Part shown: positions 36,937-45,265 of the stretch, in pieces | Layout of the letters: every line of letters begins with the position of its first letter | How positions within the stretch are numbered: position 1 is the stretch's first letter | Source: Nitratireductor sp. | GTDB taxonomy: Bacteria; Pseudomonadota; Alphaproteobacteria; Rhizobiales; Rhizobiaceae | NCBI GenBank assembly: GCA_017854535.1 | Contig: JAFMHL010000002.1 | Location: forward strand, 51,588 to 115,587 | Direction: 5' to 3' | DNA length: 64,000 nucleotides | Position numbers and translations under genes: made by a program | Notes under the pieces: generated by a model | Databases searched by the model: none | The model's input: the letters and a program-made list of their open reading frames with translations, nothing else | What the model was told of the DNA's origin: nothing

Positions 36937-38001
36937 ATGGCTAAAGCAGTGAAGAACAATCTGATCGTAAAATTTGAAAACGTCGATATTGTTTTTGGCG
37001 ACAAACCTGCCTCAGCTTTATCAATGATTGATGAGGGAAAAACCCGCTCTGAAATACAAGAGGCAACCGGACAAATTCTCGGCGTGGCAAACTGCTCACT
37101 TGAGATCGAAGAGGGCGAGGTCTTGGTTTTGATGGGGCTTTCTGGCTCAGGAAAATCCACATTGCTGCGCGCCGTGAATGGCCTTAATCCTGTGATCCGA
37201 GGCAAGGTAGAAGTTCGCTGCCCAGGCATAGAAGAATGGCGCAATCCTCATAGCTGCTCAACTGCAGATTTGCGCGAAATGCGTCTCGACTGGGTATCGA
37301 TGGTTTTTCAGCAATTTGGCCTATTGCCCTGGCGAACCGTTGAAGAAAATGTTGGGTTCGGCTTGGAACTGGCTGGACGTGACAAAGCCCAAACCAAAGA
37401 AAAAGTTCGCGAGCAGTTGGAATTGGTAGGTTTGTCTGACTGGTCTGGCAAACAGGTAAGCGAGCTTTCTGGTGGCATGCAGCAGCGTGTGGGCCTCGCC
37501 CGCGCCTTTGCTACAGATGCACCTATATTGCTTATGGACGAACCCTATTCTGCATTGGATCCTCTAATTCGTTCCAGATTGCAGGATGAGTTGATCGATC
37601 TGCAACAACGTCTGAAGCGAACCATCATTTTCGTTAGCCATGATCTGGATGAGGCCATTAAGATCGGCACACGAATTGCCATCATGGAAGGCGGCCGGAT
37701 TATCCAATGCGGCACTGCGCAGGAAATTCTCTCTAACCCTGCCAATGATTACGTGGCTGACTTTGTTGCCCATATGAACCCGCTTGCTGTGTTGAAAGCA
37801 GAGGATGCCATGCAGCCACTGAAACGCAAACGCAAAGGAGAGGCGAAGGCCAAGACCCTGCCTCACAACGCTTCGCTCTCTCAGATTATGGAATTACAAT
37901 TGGAAACGAGTTTGCCAGTTTATGCCGAACGCAATGGAACCATTATCGGTGTTATAGAAAATGCTGACATACATCGAGCGCTACTCAATCGGCACACTTA
38001 A
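36937..38001 (+). CDS. choV: Choline ABC transporter ATP-binding protein
   Basis: ATPase subunit (354 residues) of the choline importer. Walker A GLSGSGKST, a Q-loop in VFQQFGLLPW, signature LSGGMQQR, Walker B ILLMDEPYSALDP and the switch His in FVSHDLDEA are all intact. The C-terminal 80 residues carry a single CBS-like segment (LPVYAERNGTIIGVIENADI), as in osmoregulated ProV/OpuA proteins. I start at the ATG at 36937 with AAGGA eight bases upstream. The longer frame overlapping choW is not family-like. Confidence 0.95.
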   Translation: MAKAVKNNLIVKFENVDIVFGDKPASALSMIDEGKTRSEIQEATGQILGVANCSLEIEEGEVLVLMGLSGSGKSTLLRAVNGLNPVIRGKVEVRCPGIEEWRNPHSCSTADLREMRLDWVSMVFQQFGLLPWRTVEENVGFGLELAGRDKAQTKEKVREQLELVGLSDWSGKQVSELSGGMQQRVGLARAFATDAPILLMDEPYSALDPLIRSRLQDELIDLQQRLKRTIIFVSHDLDEAIKIGTRIAIMEGGRIIQCGTAQEILSNPANDYVADFVAHMNPLAVLKAEDAMQPLKRKRKGEAKAKTLPHNASLSQIMELQLETSLPVYAERNGTIIGVIENADIHRALLNRHT

Positions 38002-38007
38002 GATAAA

Positions 38008-39231
38008 ATGACAAACAACCTTCCGGTTCATTCTGCTGACCCAGCCGATCCAGGTTTCTTCCAAAATCCATATCCTCACTACGCTGAGATGCACAAACTT
38101 GGTCCTGCATTTTGGTGGAAAGAATACGGATATGTATGTTTTTCGCGATATACGGAAGTCAATTCAATTTTGAGAGATCGACGTTTCGGACGCGAAATCA
38201 CTCATATCATGGATAGATTCGATGCAGGCCTTCCAGAAATTCCGCTCCATCTCAAAAGCTTTTATGATTTCGAAGCAAATTCCATGTTGGAGCGAGAGCC
38301 ACCTGTCCACACAAGACTAAGGCGTTTGGTCAATCGGGCATTTGTCTCCCGCCATATCGAGCGGCTTTCACCAGAGATAAAAACACTGTGCCATGATCTG
38401 ATTGATGCATTTCCATCAGATCAATCTTTCGATTTACTGCATGCTTATTGTGAGAAAATACCGGTCATCGTAATTGCCGATCTGCTCGGCGTGCCCCGTG
38501 ATATGGCAGACCAACTTTTGGATTGGTCTCATAAAATGGTCGCCATGTATCAGTTCAATCGTTCCCGAGCGATTGAAGATGAAGCCGTTAAAGCCACGGC
38601 AGAGTTTTCTGACTATATAAAAACTCTTGCTAAGGAGCGTCGACGCAATCCCGCAGACGATTTGTTGGCAGGTCTCGTCGAAGCTGAAATCGCAGGCGAA
38701 AGCCTCTCCATGGATGAATTAGTTGCAACTGCAATTCTTCTGCTTAATGCGGGCCATGAGGCAACAGTTCATGCTCTAGGAAATTCCGTAAAAACTTTGC
38801 TGGAAAATCAGTTCGATCCAAAGATACAGTTTGAAAACGAGAAAACCACCCATAACGTAATCGAGGAATGTTTACGGATTGATCCACCTTTGCATCTTTT
38901 CACACGCTTTGTCTTAGAAGACATGACCTTTGCTGAAGCTACTCTGAAGAAAGGTCAAACTGTAGGTCTTTTATTGGGTGCAGCCAACCATGATCCTGAT
39001 CGCTACTCAAATCCTGAAAATCTCGATTTCAGGCGCGGCGGAGAAGGGCATGTCAGCTTTGGCGCAGGTATCCATTTTTGCCTAGGCGCGCCACTTGCGC
39101 GATTGGAAATGGCTATCGGCCTTACCACTCTCTTTGAGAGGCTTCCAACATTACGCCTGATGGATAATCCCGTCTATGCAGACAGATTTCATTTTCACGG
39201 TTTGGAAAAACTGATGGTTCGTTCAAAATAG
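38008..39231 (+). CDS. Cytochrome P450
   Basis: A 407-residue soluble bacterial P450 mono-oxygenase. The heme-ligating cysteine is C358 in FGAGIHFCLGAPLARLE. The ExxR motif is in VIEECLRIDPP, and the I-helix oxygen-activation motif is LLNAGHEATVHAL, with Glu-Ala in place of the usual Glu/Asp-Thr pair. It starts six bases after choV, so it is very probably in the choline transporter operon. No ferredoxin or reductase gene is adjacent, so electrons must come from elsewhere. The substrate is unknown; a role in quaternary-amine metabolism is inference from position. Confidence 0.95.
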   Translation: MTNNLPVHSADPADPGFFQNPYPHYAEMHKLGPAFWWKEYGYVCFSRYTEVNSILRDRRFGREITHIMDRFDAGLPEIPLHLKSFYDFEANSMLEREPPVHTRLRRLVNRAFVSRHIERLSPEIKTLCHDLIDAFPSDQSFDLLHAYCEKIPVIVIADLLGVPRDMADQLLDWSHKMVAMYQFNRSRAIEDEAVKATAEFSDYIKTLAKERRRNPADDLLAGLVEAEIAGESLSMDELVATAILLLNAGHEATVHALGNSVKTLLENQFDPKIQFENEKTTHNVIEECLRIDPPLHLFTRFVLEDMTFAEATLKKGQTVGLLLGAANHDPDRYSNPENLDFRRGGEGHVSFGAGIHFCLGAPLARLEMAIGLTTLFERLPTLRLMDNPVYADRFHFHGLEKLMVRSK

Positions 39232-39293
39232 AATAACCCACAATACCCAGCTACATTAGGTCCAAACTTTCCACCACAAGATGTCTTCGGCGA

Positions 39294-40022
39294 TTATTGC
39301 AAACCACCATTAACCGCATATGGAAAATATTCTGGCTCATCAAGTGCTTGGTTATTCTGTTGGAACAGCATTCTGCGTTCTGTGAAGGAAGACAGAAAAA
39401 TCGGAAATTTTGTAACCACACTATCGCGTTGCGTCGGCATATTTGCGGCAAGAAGACTTATGGGCTTTAGCAAACTTGGATAAGGCCGCGGCTCACACAG
39501 CGCTTTAAAGCCAAACAGTTTTTTATAAAAAGCCTGATGTTCCTGACGAACAGTTGCAAGCATATATTCGGCTTCGAAATATTCAGCTGCCATGAACGCG
39601 GCACGAATAGTGACGTAAGCCAATTCTGGATAAAATTCTGTCATTGGCCTATCGACTACCAGTCGAGTCGGATCAACAATAGTTTTTCCAGCTGATATCA
39701 TCGGCCTCACGATATCTGGGAAGACATCATAGGCCGGGCCCTTGGGGTTCTGTGGAGAAATAATATGGAAACGGATAGAGCTGACCAACCGCCCGTTAAG
39801 GTGCACACCAAACAACCAGCAATTGTCCATCAAATCGTAGTCATCTGAAAAACGTTTTTCAGCATTTTCCAAAATCGTATCTTCACGACGATAGGCTTTG
39901 TATCGCAACTGATACAAAGTGTCTCTGTCCTGTTTTGATGATGCAACCCGATAATCTGCGTCTTGCAGATACCCGCTCAACCGTTCCACAAACGGCTGTT
40001 TACTCAATACATTTGTACTCAT
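39294..40022 (-). CDS. FeeM-like N-acyltransferase (autoinducer-synthase-related GNAT)
   Basis: A 242-residue protein resembling the catalytic core of N-acyl amino acid synthases such as FeeM, a GNAT-fold group related to acyl-homoserine-lactone synthases. Matching segments are LYQLRYKAYRREDTI near the N-terminus, LFGVHLNGRLVSSIRFHI, the acidic DPTRLVVDR and the late AFYKKLFGFKAL. They use acyl-ACP or acyl-CoA donors to make lipidated amines or amino acids. I start at the ATG at 40022 (MSTNVLSKQ). A CtrA-type box lies 38-52 bases upstream. The product is unknown. Confidence 0.78.
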   Translation of the reverse strand: MSTNVLSKQPFVERLSGYLQDADYRVASSKQDRDTLYQLRYKAYRREDTILENAEKRFSDDYDLMDNCWLFGVHLNGRLVSSIRFHIISPQNPKGPAYDVFPDIVRPMISAGKTIVDPTRLVVDRPMTEFYPELAYVTIRAAFMAAEYFEAEYMLATVRQEHQAFYKKLFGFKALCEPRPYPSLLKPISLLAANMPTQRDSVVTKFPIFLSSFTERRMLFQQNNQALDEPEYFPYAVNGGLQ

Positions 40023-40059
40023 CACTACCCCACGGTCCGCCCAAAACCAGTACACATGA

Positions 40060-40075
40060 TTAACAATTTGTTAAC
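40060..40075. promoter_or_regulatory. CtrA-type box upstream of FeeM-like gene
   Basis: TTAACAATTTGTTAAC is a perfect TTAA-N7-TTAA followed by C, close to the best-known CtrA sites. It lies 38-53 bases upstream of the ATG at 40022, in the gap between this gene and the GGDEF-EAL gene. Assignment is by consensus only. Confidence 0.6.
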
Positions 40076-40174
40076 CACTGTAAAGGGCGCAAGCAGATAA
40101 AACTGCCAGAAGGGTCAGAAATCGAAATTCGTGGTTAATTTACCAAGAGTTAGATAGCTGTTTGGCTCAGCATC

Positions 40175-42505
40175 TTAGGCGCTAGCAACGCGGGTAGCTT
40201 TTACAGGCGCAGTATCATTGCCGTACTCAACGACAAATTTGCGGATTTCAGCAGAAGGCATGGCTTTACCGAACAAATAACCTTGCGCCTGATCCAAATG
40301 AACTTCCCGCTTCAAAATATCAAGCTGCTCAACTTCCTCGACACCTTCAACAATAACTTGGAGACCCAAATCAGCAGCCATTTTGGTGACACCTGATAGA
40401 AGGATCAAAGCGCGTTTATCGTTACGAATGGATTCAAGAAAAGATCTGTCAATCTTGACCTTATCCAAAGGCAATTGGTGGAGATAGCTAAGTGAAGAAA
40501 ATCCGGTGCCAAAGTCATCTAGAGAAATGCGCACGCCGCTCTGAGCCAATGTCCGTAAGATTTTGGACGTTTGCTGCATATCATCCAGCACAGCAGATTC
40601 GGTTACTTCTATTTCCAATCTAGATGCATGAAGCCCACTGCTAAGCAATGCCGACTCAATTACGCTACAAACATCTGATTGCTGAAACTGCAACGAAGAT
40701 ACATTGACCGCGATCTTAATATTATTTGGCCACTTGTTACACTCAAGTGTGGCTTGATCGAGAACAAACTTGCCTATTTTTGATATAATACCAATTTCTT
40801 CAGCCATCGGAATGAAGGTTGATGGTGGAATTGCCCCCAAAGTTGGGTGGGTCCAGCGAACAAGCGCCTCGCATCCGGCAACCGTATTTGTTTTCATATC
40901 AATAAGCGGTTGATAATGAATGCTTAGCTCTTCATTTTGAACAGCGCGTCTCAGCTCCACTTCCAATTTCCGACGCTCACGGATCTTGTCACCAAGCTCG
41001 GTAGAATAGAAGTTAACGGCATTGCGACCGCGCATTTTGGCTTCATACAAGGCAACATCTGCCATCTTCAGCAATTGATCAAATTCATCCGCATTTTCAG
41101 GGCAAAGGGCAATACCCACACTAGCGCCAACAATTATCAAATGGCCGTCAATCAATACTGGTTTGGAAACTTCTTCCACGATTCGGTTTGAAAAACGTTC
41201 GCAATCGAATTTTGACGTTACATTTGGCAAGATCATCACAAACTCATCGCCACCAAACCGGCAAATTGTTGATCCCTCTGGAAGACAGGATTTCATTCGT
41301 AGGGATACTGCGCAAAGCAGCTTGTCACCCACGGCATGACCGAGCGAATCGTTCACAGTTTTAAAATTATCAAGATCAACGAAATACAGGGAAAAGCCAA
41401 AGCCAGCCCCTTCATCCTTTATCTTCTCATTCACGATTGAGGTGAAATGTCGGCGATTTGGCAATTTCGTCAATGGGTCATAATGTGCCAACTGGCGAAT
41501 TTCACCTTCTGATTTTACCCGATCGCTAACATCTTCCAAGACAATAACACCAGCAGCATCTTTCATCGGATTAAAGCTGACTTCAATAATCGATCCATCA
41601 AATCGTGTTTGCGTAAATCGACGTTTACGCTCTTCTTTCAAGCACATACGAATGCGTTCAGAAATGCTGTCAGCAAGAACTGCCCCGGGTCTGGAGCCCA
41701 AGCTCTTCACTGTAACTTCTGTTAGACTTGCGCCAATCAGGTCCATATTTGACGGGCAGTCAAACAATTCGCCGAACCTTTCGTTCACCACGATAAAAAT
41801 GCCATCATGATCAATCATGGCCATACCGTGCGACGCATTCTCTAGAGCAACCTCAAAGCGATCTGCAATCGTTTTATTTTCGATTGCCTGCAAACTGGCA
41901 TCAAAAAGCATGCCCCTCAAACGCGCAGATATTGACTGGATTGCCAAAAGAAATGGCAACAACAAGATCGCCAAAAACGTATGATATGCATTTCCGAAGA
42001 TGATTAATCCAGCTGTCAGGGGAATGGTCACGCCCATTGTCTGCCAAAGAACAACTTTGCCACTAGCAAAATTACGTCCTGATATGCCTGCAACATTTGC
42101 CAAGGTTGCAGAAATAACGATCAAATGAACCAACGCATCTTGGCTAACGGCCAAGGAAACAAAACATAAAAGGCCTAAACAACCCACATAGGCCCCAGAC
42201 AGATAACGATATCTTTTCTCGCCTTTAATCAATTCAGAATGTGAAAGCGCATCGCCAGATTTGCGATTGAAGGAATGAATATGCCAAAATCGTAAGACCG
42301 CGAAAATGATCAATAGGATGGCAGTTGCTAATATGAGTGGATTGTCAGCACGATACCAGGCCACGAAAGCAGCTATAGATGTTGCAATCTTGCCAAAAAT
42401 TAGAGTGCGCGTATCACCATGAAGTGATTGCACCACCTTCTCATAAACCTCCAAAGGCAAAGATTTGCCCTTTGAAAGGTCCGTTTTTACATCGTAAAGT
42501 TTCAT
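40175..42505 (-). CDS. Membrane GGDEF-EAL protein (cyclic-di-GMP turnover)
   Basis: A 776-residue cyclic-di-GMP enzyme. About six membrane helices occupy residues 30-210. A PAS domain (about 220-335) follows, then a GGDEF domain with intact CRFGGDEFVM near residue 416, then an EAL domain with CEALVRW near 544 and the loop-6 DDFGTGFSSLSYLH. Both catalytic signatures look complete, so it may make and break cyclic-di-GMP. I prefer the ATG at 42505 over a TTG at 42514. It is probably monocistronic, with 279-288 bases upstream that show only AT-rich sequence. Confidence 0.95.
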   Translation of the reverse strand: MKLYDVKTDLSKGKSLPLEVYEKVVQSLHGDTRTLIFGKIATSIAAFVAWYRADNPLILATAILLIIFAVLRFWHIHSFNRKSGDALSHSELIKGEKRYRYLSGAYVGCLGLLCFVSLAVSQDALVHLIVISATLANVAGISGRNFASGKVVLWQTMGVTIPLTAGLIIFGNAYHTFLAILLLPFLLAIQSISARLRGMLFDASLQAIENKTIADRFEVALENASHGMAMIDHDGIFIVVNERFGELFDCPSNMDLIGASLTEVTVKSLGSRPGAVLADSISERIRMCLKEERKRRFTQTRFDGSIIEVSFNPMKDAAGVIVLEDVSDRVKSEGEIRQLAHYDPLTKLPNRRHFTSIVNEKIKDEGAGFGFSLYFVDLDNFKTVNDSLGHAVGDKLLCAVSLRMKSCLPEGSTICRFGGDEFVMILPNVTSKFDCERFSNRIVEEVSKPVLIDGHLIIVGASVGIALCPENADEFDQLLKMADVALYEAKMRGRNAVNFYSTELGDKIRERRKLEVELRRAVQNEELSIHYQPLIDMKTNTVAGCEALVRWTHPTLGAIPPSTFIPMAEEIGIISKIGKFVLDQATLECNKWPNNIKIAVNVSSLQFQQSDVCSVIESALLSSGLHASRLEIEVTESAVLDDMQQTSKILRTLAQSGVRISLDDFGTGFSSLSYLHQLPLDKVKIDRSFLESIRNDKRALILLSGVTKMAADLGLQVIVEGVEEVEQLDILKREVHLDQAQGYLFGKAMPSAEIRKFVVEYGNDTAPVKATRVASA

Positions 42506-42793
42506 ATCGCCCAAATCAGAATCACTAATGATGGATTCCGCCCTTCCACAGACTGCAATAGAAACGTATTAAAAAGGTTAATGTCCCATTTTTTGTCTTT
42601 TTTTTATTCAATTCGATTAGAAATTAGCCAAGAGCGCAACCATAGGAAGATATCGCGCAGCGTAATTCAATTTTGAATCGAATTTACTGTAAGCTCAAAG
42701 CATGGTTTACTCTTTCGACATGAATTAATTTATCACTCGGTCAAAATTTCAATTGGATGGTTTGTTGGTCGTACTTGGGAGCTAGGGTGCAGA

Positions 42794-43480
42794 ATGCAAG
42801 ACTTATCTGATATCCCGCTATTCGACGGAATGGAGCAAAGTCTATCACAAAAATTCGCTAAACGATGCAACTGGCGCGAATTCAATGAAAATGAACTTGT
42901 TATTGATATTGAGGAAGACTCAAACGATGTGCGCTTCGTTGTGTCCGGATCTGTTCGGGTCATCGTAAGGATTGCTGTTGGCAAAGAAGTGATTCTGGGG
43001 GAGATGGGTCCGGGTACCTTTTTCGGTGAAATTTCTGCGATCGATGATTCGCCGCGCTCGGCAAATGTGACGACACTGAACAAAGCCCGCATCTGTATTA
43101 TGCCAGCATCTGTCTTTCTGGATGTCATTCATACAGTTCCTGAAATTTCCATGCGGGTCTTACAGATGTTTGCTGCGCGTGTTCGTCATTTGAACAAACA
43201 GTTGGCAGAGCACTCATTTCTTCAGGCCAAACATCGCCTATACTCGGAATTGCTCCGTCTTTCCAAAACCCGTGCTGCCAATCCCGATCATAGAATTGTG
43301 TCTCCGCCTCCAACCCAAAAACAATTGGCCGAGCGCATCGGCTCAAGACGGGAAGTGGTTTCACGTGAACTCAACGCTTTAGAACGCGAAGGGCTAATTG
43401 AAAAAGCAAGAGGCGGGATTGTGATTTGCAATGTACGCGAATTGCAACGCCGAATTTCCGAAGGCTGGGAAGGCGCCTAA
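42794..43480 (+). CDS. Crp/Fnr-family transcriptional regulator
   Basis: A 228-residue regulator with an N-terminal cyclic-nucleotide-type beta-barrel (about 10-130, with GPGTFFGEISAIDDSPRSANV resembling the phosphate-binding cassette) and a C-terminal winged helix (PPTQKQLAERIGSRREVVSREL). The FGE...R-S-A pattern suggests real cyclic-nucleotide binding. N-terminal cysteines of the FNR iron-sulfur type are not arranged as in FNR. Target genes are unknown; it lies between the GGDEF-EAL gene (divergent) and hppD (convergent). Confidence 0.93.
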   Translation: MQDLSDIPLFDGMEQSLSQKFAKRCNWREFNENELVIDIEEDSNDVRFVVSGSVRVIVRIAVGKEVILGEMGPGTFFGEISAIDDSPRSANVTTLNKARICIMPASVFLDVIHTVPEISMRVLQMFAARVRHLNKQLAEHSFLQAKHRLYSELLRLSKTRAANPDHRIVSPPPTQKQLAERIGSRREVVSRELNALEREGLIEKARGGIVICNVRELQRRISEGWEGA

Positions 43481-43512
43481 TTCATAGCGAGATTTACTAA
43501 AACCACATCTAG

Positions 43513-44637
43513 CTATTCAGCGGCATCTTCTCCAGATATCTCGCCTGAAGCAATTTGCTCCATCTCGATCGATTCAAACAAAGCCCGGAAATTCCCTTCT
43601 CCGAAACCTTCGTCGCCCTTGCGTTGAATAAACTCGAAGAATATCGGGCCAATGACCGTTTTCGAAAATATCTGCAGCAATATTTTCGTCATACCCCCAT
43701 CTACAACGCCTTCGCCATCAATCAAGATACCATGTTTTTTCATGCGTTCTATGGGTTCTTCATGCCCGTGGACCCGATCTTTGGACAAGTGATAATAGGT
43801 TTCTGGCGGGCCTAGCATGAACAGCAAACCGTTTTCGCTCAACTGATCTACCGCATCGTAAATCCCGGAAGGTCCATCTGTTCCAACAGCAATGTGCTGA
43901 ATGCCCTCACCATTATACTTCTTCAGATAAGACTCAATTTGACTTTTATCATCAGTCGACTCGTTCAGCGGAATACGGATTTTACCGCAAGGCGATGTAA
44001 TCGCGCGTGAAACCAAACCCGTCAGCTTGCCCTCAATATCAAAGAAGTGAATTTGTTTGAAGTTGAACAATTCACGGTAAAAAGCCCACCACTTATCCAT
44101 GTTTCCGCGAAACACATTATGCGTCAGGTGATCAAGATAGAAAAATCCAACGCCGGCAGGTTTTGGATTAGCCTCCCCAAGCCAGTTAAACTCATCATCA
44201 TAGGCGGAGCCTTTAGACCCATACCGATCAACAAAATACAGCAACGAGCCGCCAATACCCTCAATCGCTGGAACGTCCAGTGTCTTATCATTACCTAAAT
44301 AGGGTTTGGCTCCTTTTGATACTGCATGATCAAAAGCCTTTTGTGCATCAACGACGCGCCATGCCATGCTTGGGGCACAGGGACCATGTTGATCCACAAA
44401 TCTATTGCCGAACGTGCCCTTTTCGTTATTGACGATGTAATTAACATCGCCCTGGCGCCAAAGATCTATCTTCTTGTGTTTATGGGTTGCAACTTTGCTA
44501 TAGCCCATACGCTTGAACAAAATTTCCAATTCTTCTGGGGCCGGATGGGCGAATTCCACAAACTCAAATCCATCGGTTCCAGCTGGGTTATCATCAGAAA
44601 CAACAGCTACTGGCGCATCATGTGGAAAAGGTCCCAT
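43513..44637 (-). CDS. hppD: 4-hydroxyphenylpyruvate dioxygenase
   Basis: Fe(II) dioxygenase converting 4-hydroxyphenylpyruvate to homogentisate in tyrosine breakdown; 374 residues. The C-terminal half holds the iron ligands: His in LDHLTHNV, His in GIQHIAVGT, and Glu in PIFFEFIQRKGDEGFGEGNF. No other homogentisate-pathway gene is adjacent. It is divergent from an Lrp/AsnC regulator, and the 140-base gap holds repeats likely used for its control. Confidence 0.97.
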   Translation of the reverse strand: MGPFPHDAPVAVVSDDNPAGTDGFEFVEFAHPAPEELEILFKRMGYSKVATHKHKKIDLWRQGDVNYIVNNEKGTFGNRFVDQHGPCAPSMAWRVVDAQKAFDHAVSKGAKPYLGNDKTLDVPAIEGIGGSLLYFVDRYGSKGSAYDDEFNWLGEANPKPAGVGFFYLDHLTHNVFRGNMDKWWAFYRELFNFKQIHFFDIEGKLTGLVSRAITSPCGKIRIPLNESTDDKSQIESYLKKYNGEGIQHIAVGTDGPSGIYDAVDQLSENGLLFMLGPPETYYHLSKDRVHGHEEPIERMKKHGILIDGEGVVDGGMTKILLQIFSKTVIGPIFFEFIQRKGDEGFGEGNFRALFESIEMEQIASGEISGEDAAE

Positions 44638-44721
44638 TGAAATATCCTCAGGTCAAGTAAGTTTAAATACAACAATACCGCAAGTTTTATGTTAAATCCT
44701 TGCATTAACTTATCAATATTT

Positions 44722-44775
44722 GTATTTTTCGCACAAAATACGCATATATTGACAAATTCTCACACGGAATACGCA
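44722..44775. promoter_or_regulatory. Inverted and direct repeats between hppD and Lrp gene
   Basis: An inverted repeat GTATTTT (44722-44728) and AAAATAC (44735-44741) overlaps the first of two direct copies of AATACGCA (44737-44744 and 44768-44775). The copies are 31 bases apart, about three helical turns, and the second ends two bases before the regulator's ATG at 44778. The arrangement suits an Lrp/AsnC multimer controlling itself and hppD. Function is inferred from position and phasing. Confidence 0.5.
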
Positions 44776-44777
44776 CA

Positions 44778-45239
44778 ATGGATAATTTTGATAAGAAGCT
44801 CTTAAGCCAGCTCCAACAAGACAGCAGACTAACCAATCAACAGCTTGCAGAGCGCATTGGTCTATCAGCCAGCCAATGTTCAAGGCGGCGGGCGCATCTG
44901 GAACAGGCGGGCATTATTACAGGTTATCGCGCCTTGATTGATCGCGAAAAAACTGGCTTTGCCCTGATAGTATTGGTGGACGTGATGCTGAATACCCATA
45001 GCAGGGAAAACGCTAGGCGTTTTGCTGATCTGGTAAAGACCATTCCTCAAATCGAAGAAGCTTATACGTTGACAGGCGAAATGGATTATCAGCTAAAGTT
45101 ATGCGTCAGGGATCTTCGCGAACTCACACAGGTTATCAATGAAAATCTGCTGCCAGACGAAAGTGTTCAGACTGTAAAAAGTTCGATTGTCCTGCAAACC
45201 CTAAAAGCATCATCCGGCTTACCCCTCGAACTCCTTTAA
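44778..45239 (+). CDS. Lrp/AsnC-family transcriptional regulator
   Basis: A 153-residue regulator with the classic N-terminal helix-turn-helix (KKLLSQLQQDSRLTNQQLAE, then RIGLSASQCSRRRAHLE) and the C-terminal RAM/ligand domain (IEEAYTLTGEMDYQLKL). Members sense amino acids and form octamers. Its divergence from hppD suggests control of tyrosine or phenylalanine catabolism in response to an aromatic amino acid, which is inference. The promoter region carries phased repeats. Confidence 0.94.
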   Translation: MDNFDKKLLSQLQQDSRLTNQQLAERIGLSASQCSRRRAHLEQAGIITGYRALIDREKTGFALIVLVDVMLNTHSRENARRFADLVKTIPQIEEAYTLTGEMDYQLKLCVRDLRELTQVINENLLPDESVQTVKSSIVLQTLKASSGLPLELL

Positions 45240-45265
45240 AGTTCATCGATAGCCATCAAACTCTG

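Noticed and set aside
42569..42581. TTAA-N5-TTAA upstream of the GGDEF-EAL gene, considered as a CtrA box
   Set aside because: The spacer is five bases; not a consensus site.
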